A stretch of DNA of 64,000 nt from Pomphorhynchus laevis. Lineage: Eukaryota > Acanthocephala > Palaeacanthocephala > Echinorhynchida > Pomphorhynchidae. The stretch is from NCBI GenBank assembly GCA_012934845.2, contig WNNJ02002348.1:1-64000 (forward strand), in the 5' to 3' direction. The notes beneath the pieces were generated by a model that was not told the origin of the DNA, searched no databases, and saw only the letters and a program-made list of their open reading frames with translations. Shown here piece by piece: positions 32,423 through 43,429 of this stretch. Position numbers and translations under genes: made by a program. The number at the start of each line of letters is the position of its first letter. Position 1 is the first letter of the stretch.

Positions 32423-32869
32423 GTAAAATAACTGAAAAATAAATTATATATTGATTTAATGTTATTTTTTTATTATCTATCTTTTGTTTTTAAGTGCTAG
32501 TTTTTAGCCAAAGTTGATATATATAATTAATTGACGATGTTCTTCTCTATTTTTCGCATTTTAAGCGATTTTAAATCGTCATTATTTACAACGATTTTAA
32601 ATGACTGTAAACTATTTTAGCGATAATTCTTAAAAATTGTGAATTATCATTAGATGTGCTATTTCTTGAATTAGAATTTAATTTCATTTTTTAGAATTTT
32701 AAATAATATCCTAATCTTTATTGACCATCGAAAACGCTGTTTTTTTTATTAAATCAAAATATTTTAGTTTACATTTCTAAAATTTTAATAACATAAATTT
32801 CGAATTCTTTTACTTCAATAATAAGACACAAAATTATAAAGAAAACTAAAAGTAAATTACTCATCCGTC
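32423..32869. other. AT-rich intergenic DNA
   Basis: No recognisable feature. Confidence 0.4.
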
Positions 32870-32920
32870 AGCGTCGCGGCTGTACGTAGAGCGTGCGCAA
32901 TTACCTTTAGCTGGGCAACG

Positions 32921-33034
32921 ATGATCAGCTCGCCACTTAACGTCGTCAGCAAACGTTACCGATTTTTGGGGTCGTTTCTTTCGTCCGTCGTGTTTGGTGC
33001 AATATTCGTCACCAGTACCGCAGTTGTTCACTAG
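32921..33034 (+). CDS. Doubtful 37-codon frame in a GC-richer island
   Basis: The stretch 32870-33080 is much richer in G+C and in CpG than the DNA on either side. In it an ATG opens a 37-residue frame (MISSPLNVVSKRYRFLG...) with a hydrophobic stretch long enough to span a membrane (SFLSSVVFGAIFVTSTAVV). It could be a first exon with signal anchor, a small membrane protein, or chance. I do not recognise it. The GC island could also be a promoter region. No splice partner could be assigned. Confidence 0.2.
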   Translation: MISSPLNVVSKRYRFLGSFLSSVVFGAIFVTSTAVVH

Positions 33035-33651
33035 TGCGCTTTTTAGAGGAAGCTTATCATCGGTGTTGCTGCCGTCAATAAAAGGATATACTAATCCTTT
33101 TAAAGAGAATTAGTATCTGAATTCGTTTAGTATCCGAACAAAATTCGGAAACTAAATGAACAGGATTAGTATCAGAAGAGAATTCGTTTATAATTCTCCA
33201 ACATTTATTTTGAATAATAATAATTATTTTGCATAAGTACACTTTATGTAGTAAAATCGGAGGCGATAATGTTTACCGGACACCTGAACTCGTAGTGTGA
33301 CAAAAATATACTAAAGTCAAAATAATGTGAATATTGGGAATATAGTCATTGTAGTGTACAGTGATGCTGATATGATTCATACAACCACACGAGGATAATA
33401 CCAAACCGATCAATGAAGAATAGCGGCTCGTGTATGCAATATTCACAATAGTAAAAAGACAGCTTACGGTTTACTGTCCAGTGAACATTTAGTATAGGAA
33501 CGGAATAAAAAATCGGTGTGTGGTTGATTCGAATTCCGAATATTAGTTATCGCCCACACCAAATACAGAACACATTAATTGTGTAATTTGCTATATAAGC
33601 CAAATATAAACCAGCATTTCGGCGACAAGGAGTTCAGCCTTTACAGTAACA

Positions 33652-33698
33652 GAACCGAAACACGAAATTTAGGCATAGGCTCACTGCTGATGAGGTTT
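33652..33698 (+). ncRNA. 47-nt permuted hammerhead-like block, copy 5
   Basis: GAACC-GAAAC at the left and CTGATGA-GGTTT at the right, 25 nt between. The flanking five-base words pair (one G.U). See the copies at 61474, 61965, 62388, 62511 and 33850. Confidence 0.4.
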
Positions 33699-33849
33699 AT
33701 AAATAATTAAATGAATTCGGAATAGTTAATATATTCTCAATATTGTGAATATTGCTTGCACGAACCGCTATTCTTCATTGGTCGGTTATTATCCTCGTGT
33801 GGTTGTTTGAATCTTATCAGCATCACTGTACACTACAATCAGCGTTGGT

Positions 33850-33896
33850 AGACCTCATCAGCAGTGAGTCCACGCCTACATTTCGTGTTACGGTCC
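33850..33896 (-). ncRNA. 47-nt permuted hammerhead-like block, copy 6
   Basis: Minus strand: GGACC-GTAAC ... CTGATGA-GGTCT. The closing stem pairs (one G.U). The GAAAC box is GTAAC here. The inner segment forms GTG-GACT-CAC where copies of the 61-62 kb group form CTG...CAG. Confidence 0.4.
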
Positions 33897-34311
33897 TTTT
33901 ACTGCTTCTGCTAATTCATTGTCGCCGATTTGCTGGTTTATATTTGGCTTATATAACAAATTACACAATTAATGTGTTCTATATTTGGTGTGGGCGGTAA
34001 CTAATATTCGCATTACGAATCCACCACGTACCGATTTTTTATTCCCTTATACGAAATGCTCACTGGACAGTAAACCGTAAGCTGTCTTTTTTTACTAGTG
34101 TGAATATTGCATACACGAGCCGCTATTATTCACTGGTCGATTTGATATTATCCTCACTGCTGATGAGGTCCACCAACGCTGATTGTAGTGTATAGTGATG
34201 CTGATAGGATTCAAACAACCACACGAGGATAATACAAAACTGACCAATGAAGAATAGCGGCTCGTGCAAGCAATATTCACAATATTGAGAATATATTAAC
34301 TATTCCGAATT

Positions 34312-34584
34312 AAGTTGTACGAAGTAACTAGTTTCTTCATTATATTCATTTAAGATTAAAAAGGATCATTAAAAATAGCAAATAATAACTATCATAAATG
34401 ATCTAAAAACAGATTTTTTACAGTTTAAACGCTTTCAATTGTATTTCTTTAGTAAATTTCATAATGATAAATTAAAATTCTTATTTAATTTAATAAATTA
34501 AGAATTTGAATTTAATTAAAATATTGTTTAAAACTTTTTACAGCTTAGAAATTGTTCATATTTAAGAGATCACAGTGAATGTAG
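34312..34584. promoter_or_regulatory. Upstream region of XPD
   Basis: 273 bp of AT-rich DNA between the foldback and the XPD ATG. It must contain the 5' UTR and core promoter unless an upstream exon exists. No distinct TATA or initiator stands out from the AT-rich background. The ATG context is AATGTAGATGA. Confidence 0.3.
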
Positions 34585-36897
34585 ATGAAGCTCAAAATCG
34601 GTGAGCTACTTGTATACTTTCCGTATGAGCATATCTACCCTGAACAGTATTTCTACATCACAGATTTGAAAAATACCCTCGACGCCGGTGGACACTCCGT
34701 TCTTGAAATGCCTAGCGGTACTGGTAAAACAATTAGTTTATTGTCCCTCGTGGTTTCGTATCTGTTAGCTAATCCGACAAGCTATACCAAGTTAGTTTAC
34801 TGCTCACGAACAGTACCAGAATTGGACAAAGTAGTTAAAGAACTGCAAAAATTGCTAGATTATATTACTATCGAAACTGGTCAGCAACCCGATATTCTCG
34901 GGATTGCTTTAAGTTCGCGAAAAAATCTATGTGTGCATCCGGTGGTTAGCAAATTAAGAAATAGTGAATTGATTAACGGTAAGTGCTATTCTTTAACTAG
35001 TTCGCATAACCGAAATCCTAGAAAGATTCTGTCAAATTTTAATGAACCGGAATGTAAACCAGAATTATGCGACTTTTTTGAATCACACCGCGAACAAAGC
35101 AGTGATTTCGTTTTACCAAACGGTGTTTACAGATTATGTGATGTACGCAAAGTCGGTATTGCCAAAGGTTGGTGTCCTTATTTTATTGCTAGAAACGCTA
35201 TTCACTCTGCAAATGTTGTTGTCTATAGTTATCACTATTTGCTGGATCCGAAAATAAGCGACATCGTTTCTAGAGATATCGGGCCACAAACAGTTGTGGT
35301 ATTCGACGAGGCACATAATATTGACAATGTATGCATTGATTCAATGAGTATTCAACTACGACGCTCTAATTTACAAAATGTCGATGATGAGCTTGGAAAA
35401 GTTGAAAAACGAGTTAATCTTTATGTCAAGACAGATGAGGCCAGAATGCAAACTGAGTATCATGAACTTATCGGGAAGCTAAAGCGGAGTGAAGCTATCA
35501 AAGATACTAGAACTGTTGCCGATAGACTTGCAATTTTAGAATCAAGTCCATTGCCTTTATCAAATCAGTTGAAATCAATACAAAATGATTCAATGCCTGG
35601 ATCGATTCGTAATGCTAGTCATTTTATTGGATATGTAAAACGACTTTTAAGCTATTTAAAAGCTCGATTACGTGTTCAGCACGTTGTTCAAGAAAGTCCA
35701 CCCGCCTTTCTTAAGGATCTGAACATAAAAACTTGTATTGAAAGAAGAATACTTCGTCATTGCTCTGAGAGACTGCAATCTCTTATACGAACACTTGAAT
35801 TTGATGATCCTTATGAACTAAACTCGCTATGTAGGCTTATGGATTTTGCTACTTTAGTTAGTTCTTTCGATAGGGGTTTTGTATTATTGATTGATCCATT
35901 GGAATCGAAGTCAATACATTTGTCTTGTATGGATGCATCACTAGCAATTAAACCGGTTTTCGAGCGCTTCCGCTCTGTCGTAATTACAAGTGGTACACTA
36001 TCACCTGTATCAATGTATCCTAAAATCTTAGACTTTAATCCGGTTTTGGTAAATTCTTTAACTATGACGCTATCTAGGAAAGCTATTTGTCCAGTTATTG
36101 TCAGTCGTGGTAGTGATCAGTTGTCTCTCTCCAGCAGATTTGATTTACGAGAGAATACGGCCGTAATTCGAAATTACGGTCTTCTATTAAGAGATCTTTG
36201 CAACACTGTTCCGGATGGAATAGTGTGCTTCTTTACAAGCTACGCTTATTTAGAGAATGCAGTAGTGCATTGGCATGAAAGCGGAATTATTGATGAATAC
36301 TTAAAGTATAAACTGGTATTTATTGAAACTAAAGATTCGCTAGAAACAAGTTATGCATTGCATAATTACAAGCGTGCTTGTAGAAATGGTAGGGGAGCCA
36401 TTATGCTATGTGTGGCAAGAGGCAAGGTTGCAGAGGGTGTTGATTTTGAACACAATTATGGTCGTTGTGTTGTTATGCTCGGTATACCGTATGTTTATAC
36501 TGAAAGTCAGCTCCTGCATGCTCGCTTAGATTACTTACGTGAATGTTTTCAAATTCATGAAAATGATTTTTTAACGTTTGATGCAATGAGACACGCAGCT
36601 CAGTGTTTGGGCCGAGTGTTGCGGGCAAAATCTGATTACGGGCTAATGGTATTAGCAGATGCGAGATTCTGTCGAGCTGATAAACGACATAAATTGCCAA
36701 AATGGATTCAAGAGTATATACAAGAAAGTCTGGTTAATGTGAGTTCTGATGAGCTTATACTTGTTGCTAAAAAGTGGTTCAAAGAAATCGGTCAGGAGTT
36801 ATCAAATGATAAGCAACTAGGAGTATCGATTCTAGATTCAAGACATTTGAAAAATGAAAAGTTAATGGAGAAGTTCAGAAGTCGATGCCAATTGTAA
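34585..36897 (+). CDS. ERCC2: TFIIH helicase subunit XPD
   Basis: An intact 770-residue frame in one exon (human ERCC2 has 760). XPD is a 5'-3' iron-sulphur DNA helicase of TFIIH that opens DNA in nucleotide excision repair and supports Pol II initiation. The start MKLKIGELLVYFPYEHIYPE matches the family N-terminus. Seen: Walker A SGTGKT (44-49); motif Ia YCSRTVPEL (72-80); FeS cysteines C116 and C134, C157 or C162, and C197 (GWCPYF); the DEAH box at 241-244 (VVVFDEAHNID); the SGTLSP block near 470; RGKVAEGVDF near 615; and motif VI QCLGRVLRAKSDYG near 673. All catalytic and cluster ligands are present, so it should work. There is no intron, which is unusual for an animal XPD. A retrocopy is possible, but the frame is uninterrupted and there is no poly(A) tail or target duplication. 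Confidence 0.97.
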   Translation: MKLKIGELLVYFPYEHIYPEQYFYITDLKNTLDAGGHSVLEMPSGTGKTISLLSLVVSYLLANPTSYTKLVYCSRTVPELDKVVKELQKLLDYITIETGQQPDILGIALSSRKNLCVHPVVSKLRNSELINGKCYSLTSSHNRNPRKILSNFNEPECKPELCDFFESHREQSSDFVLPNGVYRLCDVRKVGIAKGWCPYFIARNAIHSANVVVYSYHYLLDPKISDIVSRDIGPQTVVVFDEAHNIDNVCIDSMSIQLRRSNLQNVDDELGKVEKRVNLYVKTDEARMQTEYHELIGKLKRSEAIKDTRTVADRLAILESSPLPLSNQLKSIQNDSMPGSIRNASHFIGYVKRLLSYLKARLRVQHVVQESPPAFLKDLNIKTCIERRILRHCSERLQSLIRTLEFDDPYELNSLCRLMDFATLVSSFDRGFVLLIDPLESKSIHLSCMDASLAIKPVFERFRSVVITSGTLSPVSMYPKILDFNPVLVNSLTMTLSRKAICPVIVSRGSDQLSLSSRFDLRENTAVIRNYGLLLRDLCNTVPDGIVCFFTSYAYLENAVVHWHESGIIDEYLKYKLVFIETKDSLETSYALHNYKRACRNGRGAIMLCVARGKVAEGVDFEHNYGRCVVMLGIPYVYTESQLLHARLDYLRECFQIHENDFLTFDAMRHAAQCLGRVLRAKSDYGLMVLADARFCRADKRHKLPKWIQEYIQESLVNVSSDELILVAKKWFKEIGQELSNDKQLGVSILDSRHLKNEKLMEKFRSRCQL

Positions 36898-36948
36898 AGT
36901 GTACATACACTTAGTGTCCGGACAAATTGTAATTAATAATATTGTTGA

Positions 36949-36954
36949 AATAAA
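36949..36954 (+). terminator. Polyadenylation signal of XPD
   Basis: AATAAA lies 52 bp after the XPD stop codon, followed by T-rich DNA (TTTTCTTG, then ATTTTG), as expected of a short 3' UTR. Confidence 0.7.
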
Positions 36955-36959
36955 GAATG

Positions 36960-38540
36960 CCATTTTCTTGAATAATTACATTTTGTAGATTATATTTTTA
37001 CAACCTTACATAAATTGGATATAGCTTATCAAATTGTGTTTAAAAATATAATATTATATATTTAAAATAGTATTTAATATACGTCGTTGTTTAAACAAAA
37101 TGGGTTCCTTCAATATTAGATTTTGAAAAAAAAATATTTGTGCTCCAAAAATAAAAATTCGTGTTCCTATTTATTTTATAAACTAAAAAGAAATTTACGG
37201 TATCGAATGTTAAAACAACCACTTTAGGATATGTCTGATTATTCAACATATCCAGACAGCCCGGTATTCAAAATTTGAATTGAAAAAAAAAACACGTTTG
37301 TCCGGAACCCGGACTTTAAAGGAAGAAATACTGTAGATAGATGGGATGAAAGGGGAGATATTCGCTTTAACACGTTAAGTAGCAACAAAAGCTACTGTAG
37401 TAAAACATTTTTTAGTTAAAAATTAGAAAATATCAGTATTTGAATTACAAGTAGACGAGATTAAAATCTTTTGTGATACATATACATTTCTTTTCGGGCA
37501 ATAAGAACGTGATAAGCCATTTAACATTTAAAAATTGTTCAAGATCTCAGTGTTTTCTCTTCTGATAAAACATTAAAATAATTGACTTTTTTATTCTCAT
37601 TAGTAATTTATCTCATGAAGAGATAGTTGATGCTGCAATTTTCAAGGCAAAATGTGAATGTTCACTCTTCATTGTGTTAATTGCATCACATCAGGTATAT
37701 AGTAATATCATAGTATGTCACAATTTTATGTACATATGTATTTTTAATTGAATGACAGGAGCAAATCCATGAACGGATTTTGTAACTCAATTTTTGCCAT
37801 CGATTTTTTGGTCCTTTGTCTGAATAGATCAATTGTAAATCAATTATAAATAAATTGATCGAGTAACCAGATTATTTAGGACGAACTGAACAATATCTCG
37901 AAAAATGTATTTCTCAACATAAAAATAATTATAAAGTCTTGATATAGCTTTTATTAATCTATTATTAAACATATCTATATTATTTACATCAATAAATCTG
38001 CAATTATTTCCTTTAAAGATAGGTGATTTGCCCTTAAAATCCGCAATCACTTGGTAAAATTCAATTACACAAAGCTCTTAGCCGCTCCTAAAATTATATT
38101 CAAAGCTTTCCTGCGAAATCAACAATATGTGGTAATACACATCAATGTTTTCATGACGGTAAGGGTGTTCTATCAAACCAGAGCCCATTACAAGATTAAA
38201 ATACAAGTAGCCCACATCCAGCATTCTTTTAAATGCTAATAAAGCGAAGGTGGATATATTTAATAATATCCTTACAAACAGAAGTAAAGAGATTATTATT
38301 TTTCATCATTATTGTAAATAAACAACATCCTTCCTTAACACAGAGTAATATAAATGAGTTTCACCATTTCGGTGAACTTGAATATAAACCGCTGTACCTC
38401 AATTTCAATTTCTATTCAAACACGAATGATGGGCACTTATAGATAAAAGACCACTGAAAACCGATAAAACAACCAAGAATTAGAAAAATTTAAAATTTTT
38501 TTAATGTTATAAAATTTAAGTAACATCTTATTATTATTCC
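36960..38540. other. AT-rich intergenic DNA
   Basis: 1.6 kb without a recognisable gene. Short frames at 37844-38442 look random. A small imperfect dyad around GATATGTCTG is at about 37220-37260. Confidence 0.4.
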
Positions 38541-38559
38541 AATACATACCAAAGCCAAA

Positions 38560-38850
38560 AGGCTATTCAGTCAGTCCAAAAAAAGAAGAAAAACAAATAG
38601 TCAGTCAACGTAGCTAATTAATGTATTCCAGTGGTAGTGTTGAATGGTGGCATTGTTCACGTATCCATTTGTAGCATCGTGATTTAAACGTTCTCAAACT
38701 GGGGGCTGCAACGACTTCCTCAGGCAACGAATTCCACATGTTAATTCCTCTCTTCGAGAGTCTATACACTTTTGGTAATCTGCCAAATCCAAATTTATAC
38801 AAGACTCTACTATGTCCCCGCGACTTACCTACCCGCCTAGTGATTACAGA
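38560..38850 (-). mobile_element. 3' end of an unidentified LINE
   Basis: Minus-strand frame 38802-38614 reads LSKRGINMWNSLPEEVVAAP then SLRTFKSRCYKW. This is the short C-terminal segment after the RT in many jockey-group LINEs (W-N-x-LP-x-x-VV ... S-x-x-x-FK). Only this tail is present. Confidence 0.7.
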
Positions 38851-39059
38851 TAAAATTTAAAATTTTTTGCATTTGTAATTATAAAGTTCCTAGATTATTT
38901 AAGCATATTTATTTTTATGACAAAAGGGGACAAGGCCTAACTTAAACAGATTACGATGTGTAATTTTTGCTAATATCAAAGAGTTCAAACCCGTCATTTA
39001 ACAAAATCGTGTGAATGACGACGTTCTTTTAATGAGAAAGATCTTGTCTATTATTTTCT

Positions 39060-40440
39060 AGATGGAGAGAAACATTTAGCAGCACCTTGGAGGTATTGGC
39101 CTTTCATAGAATTTGTAAAAAATATGAGAATGGTAGAAATAGACTGCTTCAATTGGTCTGTGCTTCCAATGATCAAGCTAATATCATCCTTAGTAGAGCT
39201 TACAGATTAATGGGTAATTATGTGCGAATATATAAGAATCTGTCGGTTGAGGAGCGCGAACAACTATCTCTAAAAAAGAACTAAACAACATGCGTTAACA
39301 AGGTGAAAATGACCTCTGTATCCGAAATTTTCAGGTGGTCCGACAACGTCCGTTTGTACGTTGGGAGAAGTTCATCCTAAATACTCACAATGTAGCGTCT
39401 TAGGAGACTTAATTTCATTCGATGGTGTCCTGCATAAGACTTCGAAGAATAGTAGTTTCAAAATAGACAGCTTAATATTTTTGTCTATCCATGGGAGACG
39501 AAAATTTGATCGTAATTAAGTTATGAAGTTTCTTCACTGGGGAAATTTCCTTCTGTTCAGTTTGTGAGTTAGGAAATAAAGCAGTACTTACCTCACTTCT
39601 TTGAATGGAGGAAATACGTGGTTGAGACGAATAATTCGTTGAAAAAAAACCTGTGACTCGAATGTATTTTTCATTATTTTTAGCATGATTTTCTTCTTTG
39701 CTCGTCCGACGCTGCTGCTACTGATGGTTGCATTTTTTGATGAGTGTTTTCACTTACGGTTTTGTAAGCGTATATTATGCTCTCGGTTAATGTTGGGATC
39801 ATTTTCGATCAACTCAGTTTCTTTCACACTTGATCTAGGTATCGTTGCTTAATTATCGTTGAAAACACACATGAACACTGATAGTATATACTCTAAAAGC
39901 ATACACTTTCTGCATATGCTGAAAATTTTGTTTTGTTTGTTGAACGTTGAGTGCTTCAAAACGTTCAAAGCTATATTTATTTATATAGAATATGGCATTC
40001 AGACCGATTTTCTATGTATCTAAAGGATGCGTCTAAGGATGCTCGATAGCATCCTTAGACGCGGATCTTAGGTATGTGCCACACTAGCTCGCATGTCATA
40101 CGTATAACGTTTCGTAGAGTTAAATATGTGTTCTACCTGATCTCTGTTACTGTATCTAGACTTGATTGCGATGTATAAGATTGTCAAGTATTATGACCGA
40201 TTCCCTAATTAACGTGTAAGTCTTAATAGATGTAGTTGTGATAGTGTCACAGTGGTCACTTGGTCATAGTTTGTATCTTAGAACCCAAGATCATGGTAAA
40301 TGCCCGAGTGTGCACAGGCTGTCGCATCGAGTCCTGAAAGTGCGGAACATGTTAACTAAAGAGTTGGTATGCACAAATACGATCAAGGAGTTCCAAAAGT
40401 CAGTCCGCAATTTGATTGATCTTCGCTGATCAAGCAGTAT
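39060..40440 (+). mobile_element. Internally deleted LINE relic
   Basis: 39087-39284 looks like the end of a LINE ORF1 (ANIILSRAYRLMGNYVRIYK then LSVEEREQ, compare the I-x-x-A-x-x-L ... T-x-x-ER-x pattern). 40238-40429 resembles a LINE ORF2 C-terminus (LYLRTQDHGKCPSVHRLSHR, VRNMLTKELVCTNTIKEFQK). The DNA between lacks RT, so either two relics lie side by side or one element lost its middle. Confidence 0.5.
40029..40062. repeat. Perfect 15-bp hairpin
   Basis: GCGTCTAAGGATGCT, a 4-base loop CGAT, and the exact complement of the arm. The word GGATGCGTCTAAGGATGC also contains a short direct repeat. It lies inside the LINE relic. Confidence 0.9.
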
Positions 40441-40729
40441 TCGAACTACATACCCAAAAATCGGACAGTTTATATTTTACTTTTTTTGTCATGTACATTT
40501 TACTATAGTTCATGTTATCGATAAGCAGGCAAAACATTTCTTGTGGCTACAGCCTTGTGTTGCAATAATAATTGTTTAACAAAAATTTATTATCATTACA
40601 ACTCTACAAAGAATGTTATCCACAAATGAGTCGTTACAATAATTACTGCTTTAATATTGAACTTATGCTTTGAGTGGCATTCGCAAAATCATTCCTACAG
40701 CTTTATAAATTGCAAAGCTAATACATTTG
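40441..40729. other. Spacer
   Basis: AT-rich; nothing recognised up to the target duplication that starts at 40730. Confidence 0.4.
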
Positions 40730-40929
40730 TGAATGGTGGTAAAATAATAATAAAATAAAGATTTTCTTAAAACAATAATACATGGGATAATAAGTTTTCA
40801 GTTAAAGAAAAAAAAACAAAATATGCCAGAAATCTTTCAACCTTCTGTTTTTACGTCCTCAGTCTTTATGACCTCAGGTCCAATGGGATCTGAGCCCTCC
40901 AGCCAATCCAACACGCCGCTTTCCGACTA

Positions 40930-43320
40930 AACCACCCGTGGTCTTTCATCCCCCCCGAAGAGTCCAATCGAGGCGGACTATGCTGGGTAATCGAGAAACG
41001 AAGAGCTTAAAAAACCTTAGCCTTTGCCCTAGGGGACGTTTTTCAGAAAAGAAGACTATTACCGAGATAGCCCAAGTGCCCCAGAGGCGCACCTGGTTTT
41101 CTCTTTCAATGACAGATGCTGGGCCCGTTTCATGGCCTACCTTGCTCTTTTCAGGATACGTTTAAGTCCTTCCAGGTCTGCTTTCGCCAACCAGTTCACC
41201 GTAACAATGAACCCCAGGTATTTTACTCGATTCGTGAAGTTAGGGAGTGGTTGATTAGTCAAAATGGAGGAGAGCGCAGAGAGTGCTAATCTCTTAAGTG
41301 TTTGCTTTGTTGCAGGAGCTCCATTAAAGACTTACACAAGCGATTTGGCGGAGTTTAAAATAGGATTGGACCGAGTTAACCGGTCTTTTAATCTTAAGAA
41401 GAATCGGCTGATGTCCGAGATTACGTCTTTGCACCTGCGTCCAGTGAACATGGCTGTGGTATCATCAACATATATCACTAGACGTTGTTCGCGTTTAAAT
41501 ATTTTAAAGAGTTCAGTGGAGGCAGCAAGAAACAAAATAGGGGAAATAGGTGATCCTTGGGGTACACTTGTAATGGGGTAGAACTGACGCGCATCAGGGT
41601 CGTCTTCATAATAGAATCGCTGGGTGTACAGCAGTATCTCCACCCTGCTAACAATTCTCGCAGGCAATCCAAGGGACCTGAGTGTAGAGATAACAAAGAT
41701 AATGGAGATGCGGTAAAATGCAGCAGAAATATAAAGGAAAACAGCCACAGCAAGTTGATGACCATTCTCCTGACAAAACTGATCCACTTCACCTAGAGCT
41801 GAATGAACTGAGCGACCTTTGACAAACCCATGAAAATTTGTTGTGATTAAATTTCGCCTACTTAAATGATCGCGGATTTTACGCGTAAATGCTTTTTCGT
41901 AGATCGATACGAGGGAATTTGGAATCGATATGGGCCGATTGTCGTTAGGACAAGAGACCGGATTTTTCTTAGGAATAAAATCTCTGCTACTAATGTTGAT
42001 GCCAGCCACATCGGATGGGGCGCTAAAAGCATTGTGACGGCCACTTCTCTTGTTTGTTCGACTGTCAAAAGCTGACAGGCACGAGAAGAGAGTAGAGCGA
42101 CGGATTTGTTGGTGCCCGGAGGAGGCCCCCAGGAGTTAAGAATATCTGTGACAGATATATATCTACTCCTAAATCTCCCCAATGCGGGATTGGTTGAGGT
42201 GATTGAGTGGCTCCATAATTATGTAGGAATAGTGACTCCTACAATACATTATCAAGACCTATTTTTCCAATCCAGCCCAATGCTCTATCCTTCCAACAGT
42301 CAAACTTCTCCTTCTTGAATATCTTCCAGAAGGAAGACGGCTGGATTAATGAAAGTAATGCTTGATCTATCCTTACCCAGTTGGAACTTATATCTAGTGA
42401 TCCAATATTCTTTCGAGAGAACTTGTATGATAGAAGCAGAGATGTTGGGAAGACTAAGCATGTATGCTAAGGTCTTGAGTTTCGTCGGAGTGGGACTGTA
42501 AATACGACCTTTGTAGGTAGTCGCGAGTATTGCGGTAGCTTGCGAAGAGAGGTATTAATTAAATTAGGTTAGACTCTCACTACCAATCCGTAGGAAACGT
42601 TGGATAGCTGCCTGAAAGAAAGCCACTGATAGGATCAAAGTGGAATCTCCTTCGAAGCAACGTATCCTCTTCTATCCGCCAGCGAATCAAGTCATGAGAG
42701 GTGGACAAATGTTGTCGCGACTGCTCCGCACAGTGTGGTTTCAACAACCATCTCTCATGGAGCGATAATAAGTCGAGGAGTGAATTCGTTAATGTGCAAT
42801 GAAATGTAGGGTACGGTGGTTTATGAATAAGATAACCGTTCCTAGCTCTGCGAAGTGCTGCATAAATCCAACGACCTGTTATGTCGTTGTAACCACCAAG
42901 TACCATATCATAACTTCTATCTATAATCCTATCCAGGAAGTCACAGTTTTTGTGAATCTCACCCGGACGAATGTATATATTGGTTAGACTGAGGTGTTTA
43001 AAGTTCTTACAGAGTGAAACTACTAAACAAGACAGAGCTGGACAATAATAGTTGAGTAAAAAGGAAGATCTTAAGGAGCATTTAAGTAAGGTTAAAAGAC
43101 CTTGAGATGAAGAGGAGTTTGGCGGGGTTATGTACGGAGTATAGTGGGAACAAATGTGCTTAGGGATGAATCAAGTAATGTCCTGGGAAAGACGGATGGA
43201 CCGCGTCTCCTGAAGGACTATAACATCTGCATCTCTCCCAGATAGAAGTCTAAGGGCAGAAGCTCATTCCGAATTCCACTTAAGAATAATCAGTGAAAAA
43301 TGCTCACGAGTACTCTTCAT
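40930..43320 (-). pseudogene. LINE-A ORF2, copy A5
   Basis: ATG at 43320 (MKSTREHFSLI-type start). The GDFN-like block reads LGGYNDITGRWIYAALRRAR (42900). The connector carries RRFHFDPI. The RT is well kept in 42009-41332 (225 codons): SIYEKAFTRKIRDHLSRRNL, FVKGRSVHSALGEVDQFCQE, FLYISAAFYRISIIFVISTL (two usually conserved Asp/Phe positions changed), SVPQGSPISPILFLAAS and VIYVDDTTAMFTGRRCKD (YADD changed to YVDD). The thumb lies in further frames down to 40930. Confidence 0.85.
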
Positions 43321-43429
43321 TGTGTTAGGTCTGCTGGGTGGGATTGCCGCATCCCTAGACAGAGCTAGGGGCGGAAAGGTTGCCCTTCCCGCCGCCAACT
43401 TAGTCTTGGGCGAGCACTTGCCCACGTGC

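Larger units (their letters stand above)
33346..34311. repeat. Compound foldback element with nested inverted copies
   Basis: The outer-right unit is an inverted repeat: arm 33714-33868 pairs with 34153-34311 (ends AATTCGGAATAG / CTATTCCGAATT). The block 33346-33700 is in turn an inverted copy of much of 33750-34130 (shared words in opposite sense include ACGGTTTACTGTCC, AATTGTGTAAT and CGGCTCGTG). It therefore looks like two or more foldback units joined, or one expanded by rearrangement. It contains two 47-nt ribozyme-like blocks and ends about 270 bp before the XPD start codon. Confidence 0.88.

Noticed and set aside
33844-33905. Canonical (type I or III) hammerhead at the 33.8-kb block
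   Set aside because: CTGATGA is not followed by a GAAA box at the right distance; only the permuted order fits, and then helices I and III are weak.
37844-38442. Three short frames after XPD
   Set aside because: AT-rich codons, no conserved motif, no gene context; expected by chance.
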